Under the pieces are notes generated by a model. The model was given only the letters and a program-made list of their open reading frames with translations. It searched no databases and was not told the DNA's origin. Shown piece by piece: positions 16,369 through 26,309 of a DNA stretch of 64,000 bases; position 1 is the first letter of the stretch, and every line of letters starts with the position of its first letter. Source of the stretch: Bacteroidetes bacterium HLUCCA01 (GTDB taxonomy: Bacteria; Bacteroidota; Rhodothermia; Balneolales; HLUCCA01); assembly GCA_001314545.1 (NCBI GenBank), contig LIHN01000018.1, forward strand, positions 186,001 to 250,000, read 5' to 3'. The position numbers and the translations under genes were made by a program.

Positions 16369-17729
16369 TGCTTCAGAAAAACCAACATATTGTGGTAATC
16401 GGCGCAGCGCGCAGCGGAGTGGCAGCAGCCAGGCTGCTGAACCGCAACGGCTACAGGATATTGCTGAGCGATTCGGGAGATATAAACCCGTCTTTTCGCC
16501 AGCTCCTGGAACAGGATCAGATCGAGTTTGAGCAACACGGTCACAGCGAGCGTGCCTGGAACGCTGACTGCATGGTAGTAAGTCCGGGTGTGCCGGATAC
16601 CGCACCCATCGTCAGCAACTTCCTAACCAAGGGCAAGCCGGTCTTCTCGGAAGTAGAAGCAGCCAGCTGGTTCTGCGCCGCTCCCATGGCTGCCGTAACC
16701 GGAAGCAACGGAAAAACAACGGTCGTGACCTGGCTGGATCATCTGTGGAAAACGGCGGATAAACCGCATCAGACCGGAGGAAACATCGGTAAAGCTTTCA
16801 GTGATGTGGCCGGACTATGTACGACCGATCATTGGGCCCTGCTGGAAGTCAGCAGTTTTCAGCTGGATCATATCCATCGATTTCAGCCCGGAATCAGCTG
16901 TATTCTGAACATCACGCCGGACCATCTCGACCGCTACGAGTACGCTTTTGAGAACTATGTGAGCTCAAAAATGCGGATTCTGGAAAATCAGACGTCTGAC
17001 GATTTATTTGTCTACTGGCAGGATGATGTCCATGTTACCGCACGGTTAAACACGATGGTAAATGGTCCCCGAAGATGGAGTTTTTCCGCGAGCGGACCTG
17101 TAAATCAGGGGCTTTTTGTTGACAACGGAGTACTTACCTGGTCGTTTGATGACCGGAAAGAGCCGCTGATGCCGGCTTCGGATATCCGCCTGAACGGACA
17201 GCATAACCTGCTGAATGCCATGGCCGTAGCTCTGATTGGTCGTGCCGCCGGCATCCCCGATGAGGCCATCCGGTCGGCACTGGGCAGTTTCACCGGTGTG
17301 GAACACCGCCTGGAACGGGTTGGTCAAATCAACGGCGCCGTCTACATCAATGACAGCAAAGCAACCAACGTAGAATCGGTAAGGTATGCCTTAACGGCGG
17401 TTGAAAATCCGGTAATCCTCATCATGGGTGGACTGGACAAGGGCAACGATTACAGCCAGTTAAGCGATGTTGTGAAGCAAAAAGTACGTGCACTCATCGC
17501 CATCGGAAAGGCAACCCCCCTGCTACGCGATCAGTTTGCCGGCATTGTACCGGAATTCTTCGCTGAAAACAGCTTGCAGGACGCCGTACACCGGGCTCAT
17601 AGCCTGGCTGAAGCCGGGACAACCGTACTGCTGAGTCCGGCCTGTGCCTCCTTCGATATGTTTGAAAATTACGAACATCGCGGCCGGGTTTTCAAAGCTG
17701 CCGTCAACGCGCTGCAGGAGGCTTCATGA
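16368..17729 (+). CDS. murD: UDP-MurNAc-L-alanine:D-glutamate ligase
   Basis: MurD adds D-glutamate to UDP-MurNAc-L-Ala in the cytosol. The 453-residue protein has an N-terminal Rossmann segment (IVVIGAARSGVAAARLL), VVSPGVP near residue 66, the P-loop VTGSNGKTTVVTWL near 108 and LLEVSSFQLDHI near 160. Further on are GVEHRLERV and NDSKATNVES near 325, then LLSPACASFDMFENYEHRG at the C-terminus. These are standard MurD motifs. It overlaps mraY by one base and ftsW by four, so it is inside the coupled dcw transcript. Confidence 0.96.
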   Translation: MLQKNQHIVVIGAARSGVAAARLLNRNGYRILLSDSGDINPSFRQLLEQDQIEFEQHGHSERAWNADCMVVSPGVPDTAPIVSNFLTKGKPVFSEVEAASWFCAAPMAAVTGSNGKTTVVTWLDHLWKTADKPHQTGGNIGKAFSDVAGLCTTDHWALLEVSSFQLDHIHRFQPGISCILNITPDHLDRYEYAFENYVSSKMRILENQTSDDLFVYWQDDVHVTARLNTMVNGPRRWSFSASGPVNQGLFVDNGVLTWSFDDRKEPLMPASDIRLNGQHNLLNAMAVALIGRAAGIPDEAIRSALGSFTGVEHRLERVGQINGAVYINDSKATNVESVRYALTAVENPVILIMGGLDKGNDYSQLSDVVKQKVRALIAIGKATPLLRDQFAGIVPEFFAENSLQDAVHRAHSLAEAGTTVLLSPACASFDMFENYEHRGRVFKAAVNALQEAS

Positions 17730-18922
17730 TATTTTCACCATCGCACAAGCACGCCAACTCGTTCATCGTAGATGAGAGCAACGATGAAGTTGCTGGCCGG
17801 TCCAGTATCAGCGACCGCTGGATACTGGTCAGTGTCATCGCATTGGCCATCTTCGGTCTGCTGGCCGTGTTCTCATCGACTGCCTACTTCGCTGAGTTGA
17901 AAAACACCACGGCACAGGCCATGCTCATATCGCACCTGTTCAAGGTTTTCATCGCATTGGCCGTTCTGATATTTTTCTCGAAGGTAGACTACGGACTGGT
18001 GCTGCGTTTTGCACAACCCATGCTGCTGCTCAGCTGGGGACTGCTCATAGTGGTCACCCTGTACGGTAATGAAGTCTGGGGGGCACGACGCTTTCTGAAT
18101 GTAGCCGGATTCTCCTTTCAACCTTCGTCGCTGGCCACGGTTTCCCTGCTGGCTCACCTTATTTACATGATTGAGCGGAAGCTGGAAAGCAAAACCCTGC
18201 GCTCATTCAGCAAAAGCTTCGTACCCATGATGGTATATGTGGTCATTTCAGGCGCTCTGATTGGGATTGAAGATTTCTCCAGCGCAGCCATGGTGATGGC
18301 ACTGAGTCTGACAGTGATGTTTATGGGTGGGGTAAGCAAACTGCAAATCGGTGCCTTGGTACTCATAGGGTTGATCGGGGGTACAGCCCTGGTAACCTCC
18401 ACCGATGCCCGGAAAGCACGGGTGAACACCTACCTGGATCAGATTGTCAATATCAGCAGTGACCGGCTTGAAAGCGGTGCCGGATATCAGTCGCAACAGG
18501 CCTACATCGCCATAGCACGCGGACAACTTACTGGTGTAGGGATGGGGAAAAGTGCGCAGCGCGATTTCCTGCCGGCCCCCTACAATGATTTCATCTATGC
18601 CATCATTGCCGAGGAATACGGCCTGATCGGGGCCAGTCTGATCCTGATTTTATATACCCTGATTCTGCTCAGGGGAGTTGTGTATGTAGCCCGGAATGCC
18701 ACGGGCACATCGGCTGCACTGCTGGCAACCATATTTACGCTCACCTTCGTGATGTACGGCTACGTGAATGCAGCCGTAGCAACCGGTCTTTTCCCGGTTA
18801 CCGGACTGCCCATGCCCTTTGTGAGCTACGGAGGAACGAGCATGCTCTTTTCGGGCATGATGATGGGTGTGGTGCTGAATATTTCCAAAAATAAACCCCG
18901 AAGAACCCGGGTCTACTTCTAA
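17726..18922 (+). CDS. ftsW: SEDS glycosyltransferase FtsW
   Basis: FtsW is the polytopic SEDS peptidoglycan polymerase of the septum, partner of FtsI. The 398-residue protein has about ten transmembrane helices after a polar N-terminus of some 30 residues. Typical segments are GLLAVFSSTAYFAE, GNEVWGARRFLNVAGFSFQPS, VGMGKSAQRDFLPAPYNDFI, IIAEEYGLIGASLI and GLPMPFVSYGGTSML. It ends with a short basic tail. It overlaps murD by four bases and is directly followed by murG. RodA is the paralogue, but location in the dcw operon supports FtsW. Confidence 0.95.
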   Translation: MIFSPSHKHANSFIVDESNDEVAGRSSISDRWILVSVIALAIFGLLAVFSSTAYFAELKNTTAQAMLISHLFKVFIALAVLIFFSKVDYGLVLRFAQPMLLLSWGLLIVVTLYGNEVWGARRFLNVAGFSFQPSSLATVSLLAHLIYMIERKLESKTLRSFSKSFVPMMVYVVISGALIGIEDFSSAAMVMALSLTVMFMGGVSKLQIGALVLIGLIGGTALVTSTDARKARVNTYLDQIVNISSDRLESGAGYQSQQAYIAIARGQLTGVGMGKSAQRDFLPAPYNDFIYAIIAEEYGLIGASLILILYTLILLRGVVYVARNATGTSAALLATIFTLTFVMYGYVNAAVATGLFPVTGLPMPFVSYGGTSMLFSGMMMGVVLNISKNKPRRTRVYF

Positions 18923-20074
18923 ATGAATCCGCAAAATCAGACATATCGCGTTGTGATGGCAGCCGGCGGCACGGGCGGACATATCTATCCGGCTATAGCC
19001 ATCGCCCATGGAATACGGGAACTTGTTCCCGGCGCGGATGTTCGGTTTGCCGGAACGCGTACGCACATGGAGTGGACAGCGGTACCTGAAGCCGGTTATC
19101 CTATTGATTCGATCTGGATCAGCGGTTTCCAACGCAGACTGACCCCGGAAAACCTGCTCTTCCCGGTTAAACTGATCACCAGTCTGTTTCAAAGCTGGAA
19201 CATCCTGCGCCGGGTTCGTCCGCATGCGGTAGTCTGCTGTGGCGGCTACGTTGCCGGTCCAGTTGGTTATGTAGCAGCAAAAATGGGCATTCCCCTGATA
19301 CTGCAAGAGCAAAACAGTTACCCCGGTGTGACCAATCGCCTGCTGGGGAAACATGCAACCCTCGTATTCACCGCATTCAACGATGCCAACCTGTACTTCC
19401 CCAAAGACCGGGTCCGCCTGGAGGGCAACCCCATCCGAACCGATCTGCTGGAGGGCAACCGTCAGCGGGCCGCTGAAAATATGGAACTCGACCCGCATCG
19501 CAAGACCCTTACCATCATGGGTGGAAGCGGCGGAGCCAAGGCAATCAACGATGCCGTTCGGGGCTGCCTGGATGAACTCCACCACAAGCACGAGCTGCAG
19601 ATTATCTGGCAATGTGGAAAACGCTACTACGAGGCTATCCGTGCGGGACTGAATGAAAATGAATATCCCAACCTGCGACTGCGGGCATTCCTGGATGATA
19701 TGCCCGGAATCTACGCACTCAGCGATTTGGTTGTTTGCAGGGCCGGAGCCAGTACCATCTCGGAACTCATGGCCACAGCTACCCCTTCCCTGTTGATCCC
19801 ATCGCCCAATGTAGCGGGCGATCACCAGCGAAAGAATGCCATCGCCGTGGTGAGTAAGGGAGCAGCTGACATGCTCACTGACGACAAACTTGACGAGAAG
19901 CTCGCCGCGCGGATTCATCATCTGATGGGCAGCGAACTGAACCTGGCCGAAATGCAGACCAACGCCCGGAAACTGGGCAAACCCGAAGCGCAATTGCGCA
20001 TCGCGCAAGCAATCCTGCGCCGGTCACACCCCCACCCCGAAACCCTGAATCTACCCGACCCCGACCATGAGTAA
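18923..20074 (+). CDS. murG: UDP-GlcNAc:lipid I N-acetylglucosaminyltransferase
   Basis: MurG is a GT28 enzyme at the inner face of the membrane that converts lipid I to lipid II. The 383-residue protein starts with AAGGTGGHIYPAIAIA near residue 12. It has GGYVAGPVGYVA near 105, LQEQNSYPGVTNRLLGKHA near 125, IMGGSGGAKAIND near 195 and CRAGASTISELMA near 272. It begins immediately after the ftsW stop and overlaps murC by eight bases. All hallmark glycine loops are present. Confidence 0.97.
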   Translation: MNPQNQTYRVVMAAGGTGGHIYPAIAIAHGIRELVPGADVRFAGTRTHMEWTAVPEAGYPIDSIWISGFQRRLTPENLLFPVKLITSLFQSWNILRRVRPHAVVCCGGYVAGPVGYVAAKMGIPLILQEQNSYPGVTNRLLGKHATLVFTAFNDANLYFPKDRVRLEGNPIRTDLLEGNRQRAAENMELDPHRKTLTIMGGSGGAKAINDAVRGCLDELHHKHELQIIWQCGKRYYEAIRAGLNENEYPNLRLRAFLDDMPGIYALSDLVVCRAGASTISELMATATPSLLIPSPNVAGDHQRKNAIAVVSKGAADMLTDDKLDEKLAARIHHLMGSELNLAEMQTNARKLGKPEAQLRIAQAILRRSHPHPETLNLPDPDHE

Positions 20075-21476
20075 GACCGTACAGACACAACCCGTTTTCG
20101 GAGCTACCCGACACATTCACATGGTTGGTATCGGGGGTATTGGTATGAGTGGTATCGCCGAGATATTGCTGCTTCGGGGATTCAAGATCAGCGGATCGGA
20201 TGGAAGCAGGAGTGAAAATACCGAGCGACTTGAAAAACTGGGCGCTGTGATTTATCAGGGGCATCAACCCGAACATATAGAAGGGGCCGATGTGGTGGTG
20301 TATACCAGCGCGGTCAAAGCCGAGGACAACGTAGAGACCCGTGCGGCCATGGAACGCAAGGTTCCGGTCATAAAACGCTCCGAGATGCTGGCCGAACTCA
20401 TGCGCATGAAATTCGGCATCGGGATTGCCGGCACGCATGGAAAAACCACAACGACAACCATGACCGGACTGGTGGTGCAGTCCGGTGCCTTCGATCCTAC
20501 CATCATCGTGGGCGGACGGGTACACAGTTTCGACAAAACCAACGCCGTGGTAGGCAAAGGGGATATTTTCATTGTTGAGGCCGATGAATACGATCGCACC
20601 TTCCTGAAGCTGACCCCATCGATGGTGGTCATTACCAATATTGACGCCGAGCACCTGGATATTTACGCCGACGAGGAAGACATAAAAGACGCCTTCGTTC
20701 AGTTCGCCAACAGTGTGCCATTCTACGGGGTAGTGGTAATCTGCCTGGATAATCCCAACGTAAGGAGCATTATTCCCAGGATTAAACGACGGATGCTCAC
20801 CTACGGCCTGACCCCGCAGGCACGTTTGCGGGCAGAACGCATACAATCCACAGCCCTGCAAACGAGTTTTGAAGTCCGCCTCGACGGGCAGACCCTGGGT
20901 ACCATTGAACTGGCAGCGCCCGGTGAGCACAACGTCAAAAATGCCCTGGCCTCGGTGGGTATCGGGCTGGAACTGGGCATGAAATTCGAAGACATCCGGG
21001 AAGGACTTAAACGCTATAGCGGTGTTTTCAGGCGGTTTCAGATTAAATCGGAGCACCATGGAATCACCGTAGTAGACGACTATGCCCACCATCCCACCGA
21101 AGTCAAAGCAACCTTGCAGGCCGCACGGTCAGGCTGGCCGGAAAAGCGGTTGGTTGCTGTATTTCAGCCTCATTTGTACTCACGCACCCAGCAGCTTCAC
21201 GAGGAATTCGGCATGTCCTTTTTTGATGCCGATGTGCTGGTTGTAACCGATGTCTATCCCTCACGGGAAGCCCCTGTTGAAGGTGTCAGCGGTCAGATGA
21301 TATCCGATGCTGCCGCGGCTTTCGGTCACAAGCATGTGGTCTACGTGCCCGACAAAAAAGACATTCCGGCCCGGCTTCAGGAACTCAGTCGCCAGGGCGA
21401 TATGGTTATCACGATGGGCGCGGGTGACATTTACAAGTACGGCGAACAGTTCAGTAAACTAACCGGTAACCACTGA
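20067..21476 (+). CDS. murC: UDP-MurNAc:L-alanine ligase
   Basis: MurC adds the first amino acid, L-alanine, to UDP-MurNAc. The 469-residue protein has the start HIHMVGIGGIGMSGIAEILL near residue 17, GSDGSRSENTERLE, the P-loop GIAGTHGKTTTTTM near 118 and VEADEYDRTFLKL near 172. VVDDYAHHPTEVKATL lies near 335 and the C-terminal MGAGDIY near 450. Overlap with murG by eight bases and with ftsQ by one keeps it in the coupled block. MurC and MurD flank murG, as in many dcw clusters. Confidence 0.96.
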   Translation: MSKTVQTQPVFGATRHIHMVGIGGIGMSGIAEILLLRGFKISGSDGSRSENTERLEKLGAVIYQGHQPEHIEGADVVVYTSAVKAEDNVETRAAMERKVPVIKRSEMLAELMRMKFGIGIAGTHGKTTTTTMTGLVVQSGAFDPTIIVGGRVHSFDKTNAVVGKGDIFIVEADEYDRTFLKLTPSMVVITNIDAEHLDIYADEEDIKDAFVQFANSVPFYGVVVICLDNPNVRSIIPRIKRRMLTYGLTPQARLRAERIQSTALQTSFEVRLDGQTLGTIELAAPGEHNVKNALASVGIGLELGMKFEDIREGLKRYSGVFRRFQIKSEHHGITVVDDYAHHPTEVKATLQAARSGWPEKRLVAVFQPHLYSRTQQLHEEFGMSFFDADVLVVTDVYPSREAPVEGVSGQMISDAAAAFGHKHVVYVPDKKDIPARLQELSRQGDMVITMGAGDIYKYGEQFSKLTGNH

Positions 21477-22309
21477 TGTACTGGTCAGACAAACATAGTA
21501 ACCCCACCCCCTCCATGGGCCGGCGAATCAATCCGGAACCGGCCGGGAAGAAGGATAACCGGGCATCAGACAAACCGGATCGCCCCGCTTTTTCCCTGAG
21601 TCCGGCGTTGAAAATAACTGCCCTGCTGATTGTGCTGATTGGGACCGCCGTTTTCTTCTCGAATTCGTACCAATCGGGCAAAACAATCAACAATGTGACG
21701 ATTACCGGAAACTTCTTCACCGAACCGGATGAAGTTATTCAGGCCGCATCCCTGCCGATGGGTCTATCACCTGACAGTGTTTCCTTCCTGGAAGCAATCC
21801 GGCAGGTAGAAACCCTGGCCTACGTACAACACGCATCCATGCGGGTTCAGTCGGGGGGAACGGTTGTGGTGCATGTTCGGGAACGCAGACCGCTGGGTAT
21901 GTTCATCAGCGGCAACCGACGGGCCTACGTTGACAGTGACGGCGTCATCATGCCGGTTCGACCGGGAAGAGCCGTGGACGTACCCCTGGTGTACGGTATC
22001 GGGTGGATCGCCGGACAAGACACCCTGCAGTCGGCCTCGTTTCTGAAAGTACGTGACTTTTTACAGGCCGCCCAAAATGAACCGCTGGCATTGGCTACAC
22101 TTTCAGAAATTGTATGGACACAGGAGGAAGGTATTGTGGCATTGAGTCATGAAAACGGCATCCGACTGGTGTTTGGCAATGACCGATTCGGCGAGGCACT
22201 GGCTAACTGGGATCTGTTCTACCGAAGTGTAGTCTCAGCCCGTGGTCCGGAATCATTCAATCAGGTTGACCTGCGTTATCGCGGTCAGATTGTAACGAGG
22301 GAGTCCTGA
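21476..22309 (+). CDS. ftsQ: Cell division protein FtsQ
   Basis: A bitopic division protein of 277 residues. A polar, basic cytoplasmic tail of about 40 residues is followed by one transmembrane helix (LKITALLIVLIGTAVFF). A periplasmic POTRA domain comes next (INNVTITGNFFTEPDEVIQA), then the FtsQ beta domain (VHVRERRPLGMFISG and AYVDSDGVIMP). FtsQ connects FtsL/B and FtsWI to the ring. The order murC-ftsQ-ftsA-ftsZ is canonical. The stop overlaps an ATG (TGATG) that opens a 35-codon frame of no recognised kind. Confidence 0.93.
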   Translation: MYWSDKHSNPTPSMGRRINPEPAGKKDNRASDKPDRPAFSLSPALKITALLIVLIGTAVFFSNSYQSGKTINNVTITGNFFTEPDEVIQAASLPMGLSPDSVSFLEAIRQVETLAYVQHASMRVQSGGTVVVHVRERRPLGMFISGNRRAYVDSDGVIMPVRPGRAVDVPLVYGIGWIAGQDTLQSASFLKVRDFLQAAQNEPLALATLSEIVWTQEEGIVALSHENGIRLVFGNDRFGEALANWDLFYRSVVSARGPESFNQVDLRYRGQIVTRES

Positions 22310-22397
22310 TGAAAATTAATACAGCAATCTACAGGCCTGCAGGTTCAGTCAACCCGGCCGGAATTTCAGCAACAACATCATCAAAAAGCAAACAAAC

Positions 22398-23645
22398 ATG
22401 GAAGAGCGAATCATAGTTGGACTTGACATCGGCACCACCAAGGTGTGCGCCGTAGTAGCCTCCATCACCGGAAACAATCAGGTGAATATCCTCGGTGTTG
22501 GCAAAGCACCCAGTGACGGCCTGAACCGCGGGGTCGTGGTAAACATCGACAAAACCGTCCAGGCAATCCGTGCCGCAGTTGAACAGGCGCAGTTGGCCTC
22601 CGGCATTGAGGTAACGGCTGTAAATGTGGGCATCGCCGGCGACCACATCCGAAGTCTGCGCAGCAAGGGGGTGGTTACCATCACCAACCGCGACAACGAA
22701 ATTACCTACAAGGATGTGGAGCGCCTGCTGGCCGATTGCAAAAACATCGCCCTTCCCTCTGACTATGAGATTATCCATGTAATTCCCCAGGAGTTTATTG
22801 TTGACGGTCAGGATGGGATAAGTGATCCCGTGGGTATGAGCGGCATGCGCATGGAGGCGGAAGTCCACATCATCACAGGGCTGGTATCTGCCGTAAAAAA
22901 CATGTACCGCTGCGTGGAACGAGCCGGTTTTCAGGTTGCTGACCTGATGCTCGAGCCGCTGGCATCCTCCTACTCGGTGCTCGAGGAAGAAGAGCGCGAG
23001 GCCGGTGTGGTACTCGTTGATATCGGGGGTGGTACAACCGATGTAGCTATTATGCAAGACAGCACCATTCGCCATACGGCCGTTGTAGCCATTGCCGGTC
23101 AGAAGGTTACTGATGATATCCGCATCGGACTGTCGGTGCTGGAGGATCAGGCCGAGAAGCTGAAGCGTGATCACGGACTATGCTACGCAGACATGATTCA
23201 GGAAGACGAAATCATCACGATCCCCGGAATTGCTGGTCGACCGCCCAAAGAGATTAAGAAGAGTGTACTGGCAAAGATTATTCAGGCGAGGGTGGAAGAA
23301 ATCCTGGAGATTGTTGCCATCGAAATCAAGCGAAGCGGCTATGCGTCTCAGCTGAGCGCGGGTGCTGTAATTACCGGCGGGGGATCCCTGCTGGAGGGTA
23401 TGTGTCCGCTGGCCAGTGAAATACTGGGTATGGATGCCAAAATCGGGCTCCCGCGCGGACTCAGCGGAGGCCTGGTGAACGAGGTTAAAAGTCCGATTTA
23501 CGCTACCGGTGTGGGCCTGGTGCTCCACGCCCTGCACACCAAGTCGCCCCAGGCCGGTTTGAACACCCCCGGCAAGGTTACCGATAAAGACGACCTCGTC
23601 AGCAAAATTTCTAACCGTATGAAAACCTGGTTCAAAGAATTTTAA
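22398..23645 (+). CDS. ftsA: Cell division protein FtsA
   Basis: FtsA is an actin-fold ATPase that anchors FtsZ to the inner membrane. The 415-residue protein starts EERIIVGLDIGTTKVCAVVA (phosphate 1). It contains the 1C subdomain region GVGKAPSDGLNRGVVVNID near residue 35, LVDIGGGTTDVAIM near 200 (phosphate 2) and VITGGGSLLEGM near 325. The C-terminus KISNRMKTWFKEF is an amphipathic membrane-targeting helix. It lies 88 bases after ftsQ and 39 bases before ftsZ. Motifs and length are typical. Confidence 0.97.
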   Translation: MEERIIVGLDIGTTKVCAVVASITGNNQVNILGVGKAPSDGLNRGVVVNIDKTVQAIRAAVEQAQLASGIEVTAVNVGIAGDHIRSLRSKGVVTITNRDNEITYKDVERLLADCKNIALPSDYEIIHVIPQEFIVDGQDGISDPVGMSGMRMEAEVHIITGLVSAVKNMYRCVERAGFQVADLMLEPLASSYSVLEEEEREAGVVLVDIGGGTTDVAIMQDSTIRHTAVVAIAGQKVTDDIRIGLSVLEDQAEKLKRDHGLCYADMIQEDEIITIPGIAGRPPKEIKKSVLAKIIQARVEEILEIVAIEIKRSGYASQLSAGAVITGGGSLLEGMCPLASEILGMDAKIGLPRGLSGGLVNEVKSPIYATGVGLVLHALHTKSPQAGLNTPGKVTDKDDLVSKISNRMKTWFKEF

Positions 23646-23684
23646 ATCATCATCAAAAAAAGCAATCACAGATAGGAGAAAACC

Positions 23685-25085
23685 ATGAGTACTACTTTAG
23701 GAACTCGTTTCAGTTACGACGAATCAACCCATGATAATGCCCGGATTAAAGTCATTGGCGTGGGTGGAGGCGGTGGCAATGCCATCACCAATATGATCAA
23801 AAAAGGTCTGAACAACGTTGAGTACATCGCCCTGAATACCGACGCTCAGGCCCTGAAAAACAATCCATCGGACCTGTGCATTCAGGTCGGTAAATCCCTG
23901 ACCAGCGGTCTGGGCGCCGGAGCCCGTCCTGAAATCGGTCGGGAAGCCGTGGAAGAAAACCGTCACGATATTGAGGAGTCCATTGAGGGCGCCGATATGG
24001 TCTTTATTACAGCGGGTATGGGTGGCGGAACCGGTACCGGTGGTGCACCCGTTGTGGCTGGCATCGCCAAACGAAAGGGCATTCTAACCGTTGGCATTGT
24101 CACTACCCCGTTTGTATGCGAGGGTCGGCCCCGGATGCGGTTTGCCTCCGACGGAATCAATGAACTCAAGAAAAACTGTGACACGGTCATTGTGATACCC
24201 AACGAACGACTGCTGGATATCTGCGATGCCAACACCACCATGATGGAAGCCTTCGAAACGGCCAATGAGGTCCTGTACAATGCAACCCGCGGGATATCCG
24301 ACCTCATTCTGCTGCCGGGTCTGATTAACCTGGATTTTGCCGATGTGCGCACAACCATGCAGGACGGTGGTGCGGCCATTATGGGTTCCGCTACCGCTTC
24401 AGGGCCTGACCGCGCCGAAATAGCCGCCCGCGAAGCCATCAACTCGCCGTTGCTGGATGGTATCTCCATCCGTGGAGCGCGGAACGTTCTGGTGAACATC
24501 TCCTCGAACGAAGGACTTGGAATGCGCGAGGTTACCACGGCTACCAGCATTATTCAGCAGGAAGCCGGTGATGATGCCGAAATCATCATGGGTACGGTTA
24601 TGGATGATAAGATGGGTGATGAACTGCGCATGACAGTCATCGCAACCGGCTTTGAAATTGCTGAAAATCAATCCAAAATCAAGATATCAGCAAACAGTGA
24701 CAGCAAGCCGGCAGCGGCCCGCAACAATGAGGCAGCTAAGCAAAACACGAGTACCGATAATCTGACCGGCCGGACTTCCGTGCCACGCCATAGTGATCTT
24801 GCGGGCCGTTTCACCGGGAATCACCCATCCTTGCCTAACCAGGGCGACTACTGGAGGGGGGAGAAAAACTTAAAAACTATGGATACTCCGGCCGCTGAAC
24901 GCCGGGGCGTAAACATACACAACCTCTCCGAAGACAAGCCTGAACAACCGGATACCGCGGATGCCACTCCCGTTGAATCGCCTCGTCGTTTCGGCACCGG
25001 AACCATCCTGCTGAACAACCGGGAAGAGCGAATCAACAAAAGTGATTCCGAGCAACCGGCCTTCCTTCGCAGAGCTATGGATTAA
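23685..25085 (+). CDS. ftsZ: Cell division protein FtsZ
   Basis: FtsZ is the tubulin-like GTPase of the division ring. The 466-residue protein has [14 protein letters not shown] near residue 25, the tubulin signature [15 protein letters not shown] near 108, [15 protein letters not shown] near 195 and the T7-like [11 protein letters not shown] near 214. A long linker of about 130 residues rich in Asn, Pro and Glu follows the core. The extreme C-terminus PAFLRRAMD is the conserved tail that binds FtsA. AGGAGAAAACC precedes the ATG at 23685. It is the last gene of the dcw operon; terminators follow at 25094-25134 and 25227-25266. Confidence 0.98.
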   Translation: MSTTLGTRFSYDESTHDNARIKVIGVGGGGGNAITNMIKKGLNNVEYIALNTDAQALKNNPSDLCIQVGKSLTSGLGAGARPEIGREAVEENRHDIEESIEGADMVFITAGMGGGTGTGGAPVVAGIAKRKGILTVGIVTTPFVCEGRPRMRFASDGINELKKNCDTVIVIPNERLLDICDANTTMMEAFETANEVLYNATRGISDLILLPGLINLDFADVRTTMQDGGAAIMGSATASGPDRAEIAAREAINSPLLDGISIRGARNVLVNISSNEGLGMREVTTATSIIQQEAGDDAEIIMGTVMDDKMGDELRMTVIATGFEIAENQSKIKISANSDSKPAAARNNEAAKQNTSTDNLTGRTSVPRHSDLAGRFTGNHPSLPNQGDYWRGEKNLKTMDTPAAERRGVNIHNLSEDKPEQPDTADATPVESPRRFGTGTILLNNREERINKSDSEQPAFLRRAMD

Positions 25086-25093
25086 TTGAGGGT

Positions 25094-25134
25094 AAGGCTC
25101 AGCGCAACCAGTAACACGGCTGTGCTGAGCTTTT
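25094..25134 (+). terminator. Terminator after ftsZ
   Basis: GCTCAGC at 25097-25103 pairs with GCTGAGC at 25124-25130, extended by A-T pairs, and is followed by TTTT. It lies nine bases after the ftsZ stop. The T run is short, so it may be leaky, and a second terminator follows. Confidence 0.65.
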
Positions 25135-25226
25135 CCGGAAGATGATTTTATGACGATCGGGATGGCGCAATACGGGACAGTTGCGCGCATCCTGGAATAC
25201 CTATGTCCTATTTTAGATTGCTAACA

Positions 25227-25268
25227 GGGGGGGTCTTCCTGACGGGAGGCTCCCCTTCTTTTTTATCT
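25227..25268 (+). terminator. Second terminator of the dcw operon
   Basis: GGGG plus GTCTTCC (about 25228-25239) pairs with GGGAGGC plus TCCCC (25244-25255) around a TGAC loop, followed by TTCTTTTTTAT. It sits at the convergent end with the minus-strand DUF58 gene and its tail overlaps that gene's stop. Confidence 0.8.
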
Positions 25269-26180
25269 GGCAACCCGTTTGCGTTTATTCAGATACGCCA
25301 ACAGTCCCAGATCAAATGCTCCCTCAGTGTCAATTTCCTCGTAATCGATATTGGCCTCACGACAGGCATACTTAAACCGGTTGGCATAGGAATTCATCTT
25401 GTCTCGATAATCCTGCCGGATCTGCGATGGCATCACATCCATTTCCGCACCGGTCTCCAGATCCTCAAAAATATATCGGCCGTCCGGAAAGTCCAGGTCC
25501 CGTTCACTGCGTTTTTCCAGAATGTGAAATAAAACGACCTCGTGATGTTTATGACGAAGGTGCTTAAGAGCCGATAAGAGTGCGTCATGCTCACCAACAT
25601 TTTCAAACAGATCGGTCATGACCATCACCAGACTCCGACGATGCAGTCGTTCTGAGATTTCATGAAGTACCTGAACCGATGAGGTCTGCCTTTTTTCCGC
25701 TGCTTTGCCGGACTGCTCCAAAATACCCTCAAGCTGCGCATAAATATGGCGAAGATGACTGTAGGATGAGCGTGCCGGAATGAAGGTATTCAGTCCCTGA
25801 TCAAAGGTGATCAGTCCGCAGGCGTCCCGCTGCCGCTGCATGAGATACAGCAATGCCGCGCCAAAATGAACCGCGTAATGCAGCTTGGTATGCTCGGCGA
25901 AATACTTGTAGTGCATTGACGTACTGGTATCCAGAACCAGATGACAGCGCAGGTTGGTCTCCTCCTCGTACTGCTTGACATAATACCGCTCTGACTTACC
26001 GTACACCTTCCAGTCGATATGACGGAATTCATCGCCAGGGTTGTACGAGCGGTGTTCGGCAAACTCCACGCTGAATCCGTAGAATGGCGATTTATGCATA
26101 CCGGCTATGAAACCCTCCACAATTTGACGGGCTTTTAGTTCGAGTGGTCCGAGTCGGGAAATAAGTTCGGGTGAGAGCAT
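25263..26180 (-). CDS. DUF58 domain protein
   Basis: A cytosolic protein of 305 residues of the DUF58 family, which has a vWA-like fold and usually pairs with a MoxR ATPase. Diagnostic sequences are GFSVEFAEHRSYNPGDEFRHIDWKVYGKSERYYVKQYEEE in short segments around residues 35-75 (RSYNPGDEFRHIDW and YVKQYEEE) and the metal-site-like LVLDTSTSMHYK near 83. No MoxR gene or BatA/BatB gene is seen in the window, which is unusual because they normally neighbour it. The exact role (membrane or wall stress, aerotolerance) is unknown. ATG at 26178-26180. Confidence 0.88.
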   Translation of the reverse strand: MLSPELISRLGPLELKARQIVEGFIAGMHKSPFYGFSVEFAEHRSYNPGDEFRHIDWKVYGKSERYYVKQYEEETNLRCHLVLDTSTSMHYKYFAEHTKLHYAVHFGAALLYLMQRQRDACGLITFDQGLNTFIPARSSYSHLRHIYAQLEGILEQSGKAAEKRQTSSVQVLHEISERLHRRSLVMVMTDLFENVGEHDALLSALKHLRHKHHEVVLFHILEKRSERDLDFPDGRYIFEDLETGAEMDVMPSQIRQDYRDKMNSYANRFKYACREANIDYEEIDTEGAFDLGLLAYLNKRKRVAR

Positions 26181-26309
26181 AATAAGAGCGTGTGATTACC
26201 GGGATATGCGGTTTAAGAAATCTTCATCAGGAAATACCTCCTGGGTGAAATAGTTGTTTCGCGGAGGTGCTTCGAGGCGGGCAGCAGAAAGTCTTACGGT
26301 GTCCGGACG

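Noticed and set aside
18650-21092. Two very long minus-strand frames opposite ftsW, murG and murC
   Set aside because: They lie wholly opposite conserved dcw genes, have His/Gly-rich low-information sequence and no motif. They arise from codon bias of the real genes.
22307-22414. 35-codon frame between ftsQ and ftsA, coupled to ftsQ by TGATG
   Set aside because: The peptide (start MKINTAIYRPAGSV) has no known match or hydrophobic pattern and overlaps the start of ftsA. It may only hold the two genes in translational contact.
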